Origin: G965276765 sp965276765
Lineage (GTDB): Bacteria > Actinomycetota > Acidimicrobiia > Acidimicrobiales > Palsa-688
Length of the DNA stretch: 64,000 nt
Direction: 5' to 3'
NCBI GenBank assembly: GCA_965276765.1
Contig: OZ255627.1
Coordinates: 2,666,001 to 2,730,000, forward strand
Shown here: positions 61,778-64,000 of the stretch, one piece after another
How positions within the stretch are numbered: position 1 is the first letter of the stretch
How the letters are laid out: each line of letters opens with the position of its first letter
Position numbers and translations under genes: made by a program
The notes under the pieces: generated by a model
What the model was told of the DNA's origin: nothing
Seen by the model: the letters and a program-made list of their open reading frames with translations, nothing else
Database searches by the model: none

Positions 61778-63211
61778 TCACGACCGTTCTTGTCGACGGG
61801 ATCGGACGGTGCCGGCCAGCACCCCGCCGCTGAGCGCCGCTGCCGCGGCGCAGGCGGCCGCGGCGGCCGAGGTGGTGGTCGCGGCATGGGCGGGCAAGCC
61901 GCTATGGGTTAGGGACAGGTAGAGGGTGCCAAGGGTGGCGACGCCGACCACCTGGCCGAGCTGGAGCATGGTGACGATGACACCGCTGGCGTCGGCCGCA
62001 ACGGCGATGGGCACCTGGGTGAGCGCCAAGGCGATCACCGGCGAGTAGGCAAGGCCGAAGAGGATGCCGAAGACGAACAGGTCGGAGACCAGCCAGCCGG
62101 TGTTGAGCCGCCCGGAGTGCTCGATGGGGGTCAGGAGCAGGTAAGCGCCGGCGGCGCCGGTCATGCCGATGGGAACGAGCCAACGATGCCAGGGTGCGGG
62201 CAGGCGCGACCAGGTGAGGGAACTGATCCCCGTTCCGATGGCGGTAGAAGCGAATATCAGTCCGGTGTGCAGGGCGGAGAGGTGGAGGCTGGTTTGGAGG
62301 TAGAGCGCGAAGGCGAACAGGACCCCGCTGTTGGCCGCCATGGCCAGAAAGATCGTCCCTGTCCCCGCCACCAGGCCGGGCGCACGCAGGACCCGGCCGG
62401 AGACCAGCGGAGCGCCGCCCGCAGCCCCGACCCGTCGTTCGACGCCGGCGAAGACGCCGAAGAGGACCACCGACACGGTCATCGAGGCCCAGCACCAGGC
62501 CGGCCAGCCTTCTTCGTGACCGATCACCAGCGGGACGACGAGGGCCAGCACCGCGGCGGAGGAGGTGACCACGCCCAGCGGGTCGAGCCGGCGGCTCGCC
62601 TGGGCGCCTCCCGGGGGCAGATGGCGGCCGGCCAGCACCGTGAGTACGGCGCCGATAGGGACATTGATCAAGAAGATCGGCCGCCACCCGCTGCCGGCCA
62701 CGTCGGCGCTCACCAGCGCCCCGCCCGCGACCTGGCCCACCACCACGGCCAGGGCAACTACAGCCCCGTAATAGCCGAGCGCACGGGCCCGTTCCGGGCC
62801 CGGGAACGTGCGTTGGATCAGGCTCATCACCTGCGGCATCATCGCCCCCGCGCCGAGCCCCTGGACCAGGCGGAACACCACCAGCTCCGTCTGGTTCCCC
62901 GCAAGCCCGCACGCGAGCGACGCCAACGTGAAGCCGACCAGCCCGGCCCGGAAAACCCTGGCGTGGCCGACCCGGTCGCCGAGCCGGGCGCCGGTGATCA
63001 GGCTCATGGCGTAGGTGACGACGTACCCTGAGACGACCATCTGCAGGCCGGGCCCCGAAGTGTGGACATCGCGCTGGATGGTGGGGGCGGCCACGTTGAC
63101 GATGGACAGGTCGATGAGGGCCATGGCCTGCGCGGCCAGGACAACGACCAGGACGACGGCCGCCCGCGAGGGTGTGCGGTCAACCTCCTCCGAGATAGTT
63201 GCGGTCCTCAT
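61778..63211 (-). CDS. DHA2-family MFS drug exporter (EmrB/QacA-like)
   Basis: 477 residues with 14 predicted membrane segments. Hallmarks are DLSIVNVAAPTIQRDV in TM1, motif A as GARLGDRVGHARVF, VVFRLVQGLGAGAMMP (the GxxxGPxxGG-like region) and the antiporter motif C region VVGQVAGGALVSAD. These place it with EmrB/QacA proton-drug antiporters. The start was set at ATG 63211; longer frames upstream overlap the LysR operator. Divergent from and probably controlled by the LysR gene. Confidence 0.9.
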   Translation of the reverse strand: MRTATISEEVDRTPSRAAVVLVVVLAAQAMALIDLSIVNVAAPTIQRDVHTSGPGLQMVVSGYVVTYAMSLITGARLGDRVGHARVFRAGLVGFTLASLACGLAGNQTELVVFRLVQGLGAGAMMPQVMSLIQRTFPGPERARALGYYGAVVALAVVVGQVAGGALVSADVAGSGWRPIFLINVPIGAVLTVLAGRHLPPGGAQASRRLDPLGVVTSSAAVLALVVPLVIGHEEGWPAWCWASMTVSVVLFGVFAGVERRVGAAGGAPLVSGRVLRAPGLVAGTGTIFLAMAANSGVLFAFALYLQTSLHLSALHTGLIFASTAIGTGISSLTWSRLPAPWHRWLVPIGMTGAAGAYLLLTPIEHSGRLNTGWLVSDLFVFGILFGLAYSPVIALALTQVPIAVAADASGVIVTMLQLGQVVGVATLGTLYLSLTHSGLPAHAATTTSAAAAACAAAAALSGGVLAGTVRSRRQERS

Positions 63212-63254
63212 GGCTCCAGTATCCGAGCCGTCCAGGGGATGTGTCCAAGGCCTG

Positions 63255-63276
63255 TTCTGCACCTCGCGATGCAGAA
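63255..63276. promoter_or_regulatory. LysR-type operator between the MFS exporter and lysR
   Basis: A perfect inverted repeat, TTCTGCA (63255-63261) N8 TGCAGAA (63270-63276), lies 44-65 bases upstream of the exporter start and 26-47 upstream of the LysR start. This position suits a LysR protein that represses itself and activates the divergent gene. A close relative of the whole block occurs at 60362-60400. Confidence 0.65.
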
Positions 63277-63301
63277 AGCGCATCACGGGTAGAATGCTGG
63301 G

Positions 63302-64000
63302 ATGTCCGACGTTCCCTCGGTCCCGGCGGACCTCGATCTCCGTCTGGTGCGTTACTTCACCGTCGTCGCCAAGCACCAGAACTTCGGCCGTGCGGCCGCC
63401 GCGTTATACGTCGGGCAGCCGTCGCTGAGCCGGCAGATCCAGCGCCTCGAGGACCAGTTGGGCGTCCGCCTGCTCGATCGCACGCCTCAGGGCAGTCGCC
63501 TCACCGAGGCCGGCCGGGTCTTCCTGCCCCAGGCGCAGGCCCTGTTGGCATCCGCCCATCAGGCCGCCGTCGACGCGCGCGCTGCCGCGCCGGCCGCCAG
63601 GATCGTCATCGGATACGTCGGGGACTTCGTCGTCACCCCCGCCGTGCGTGATCTGCGCCGCCGCCACCCCGACGCCGCAGTCCGTACCCGGCATCTGGAA
63701 TGGAACGACGCGCACACGGCCCTCCTGGAGAACCGGGTGGACGTGCTTGTGGCGCGACGGCCGTTCCCGTTTCCGACCGACCGGCTGCGCTTGACGGTCC
63801 TCTACGACGAGCCTCGAGTGCTCGTGGTGTCCGCGTTCCATCGCCTAGCTGGCAAAGAGTCCATCAGCCTGGACGATTTCGCCGATGAACCGATGGTCGG
63901 CTACCCCGGCACCACCACGGCCTGGAGCGCCTTCTGGCGTATCGAGCCGCGCCCCGACGGACGCCCGGCTCCGCTCGGACCACGCGTCGACACCTTCGAA
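63302..64000 (+). CDS. LysR-family transcriptional regulator (runs off window end)
   Basis: The first 233 residues are visible. The N-terminal HTH is classic: LRLVRYFTVVAKHQNFGRAA, LYVGQPSLSRQIQRLEDQLG and LLDRTPQGSRLTEAG. A substrate-binding domain follows (RIVIGYVGDFVVTPAV, VDVLVARRPFPF, LVVSAFHRLAG). ATG 63302. The end lies beyond the window. The divergent MFS exporter and a palindrome in the gap indicate regulation of that gene. Confidence 0.9.
   Translation, partial: MSDVPSVPADLDLRLVRYFTVVAKHQNFGRAAAALYVGQPSLSRQIQRLEDQLGVRLLDRTPQGSRLTEAGRVFLPQAQALLASAHQAAVDARAAAPAARIVIGYVGDFVVTPAVRDLRRRHPDAAVRTRHLEWNDAHTALLENRVDVLVARRPFPFPTDRLRLTVLYDEPRVLVVSAFHRLAGKESISLDDFADEPMVGYPGTTTAWSAFWRIEPRPDGRPAPLGPRVDTFE

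Overview
This window is high-GC, gene-dense bacterial chromosome. GTG and TTG starts are common, 4-bp ATGA/TGATG/GTGA start-stop overlaps are frequent, and one promoter looks leaderless. Together with an InhA-like FabI, a ComF protein, a bifunctional-nuclease protein with a histone-like Lys/Ala tail, and a C-terminal surface domain of the 'RVLDTR' type, this points to an actinobacterium, possibly of class Acidimicrobiia. The placement is inferred from gene content and codon use. No rRNA, tRNA, CRISPR array, transposase or phage gene was found.

From 1 to 31.6 kb most genes are intact and tightly packed. They include an MFS transporter, a Tat-exported esterase, a MaoC-type hydratase, the bifunctional nuclease/ComF pair, ribokinase, pyrophosphatase, an ABC1 kinase and an ABC exporter. 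A type II fatty acid synthesis locus (12.6-16.2 kb) holds acpP, fabI-fabG-fabZ and fabF beside a B12-binding-domain regulator. An alcohol dehydrogenase, amidohydrolase and DUF59 protein (17.9-20.7 kb) form an operon that resembles the accessory part of propane/binuclear-iron monooxygenase operons, but without the monooxygenase. A secreted phosphoesterase, asparagine synthetase, P450, MarR regulator with cyclopropane-fatty-acid synthase, and an extradiol dioxygenase followed by a TetR regulator and a hydrolase come next.

From 32.0 to 40.6 kb lies a probable cell-envelope glycan locus: two large polytopic membrane proteins, two methyltransferases, a dolichyl-phosphate-mannose-synthase-like glycosyltransferase, and a GT2 enzyme fused to a surface-type beta domain.

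From about 40.6 kb to 61.7 kb the window is looser and partly decayed. Intact pieces are a RidA-like protein, hydrolases, an ArsR/SRPBCC pair, a three-gene acyl-CoA operon (ligase, DUF35, thiolase-like protein without the nucleophilic Cys), a UvrA-like ABC ATPase, a membrane protein/winged-helix pair, and an MDMPI-family gene enclosed by near-perfect 30-bp inverted repeats. Interspersed are about ten broken genes: a histidine kinase lacking its middle, a MerR tail, a frameshifted HTH protein, VOC fragments, an ABC ATPase with a stop at the Walker A lysine, a frameshifted epoxide-hydrolase-like gene, a truncated methyltransferase and a frameshifted NAD(P)-binding protein. The window ends with a DHA2 MFS exporter diverging from a LysR gene that runs off the end. 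A palindromic site between them has a close relative 2.9 kb away, upstream of the frameshifted NAD(P)-binding gene, which suggests a shared LysR regulon.
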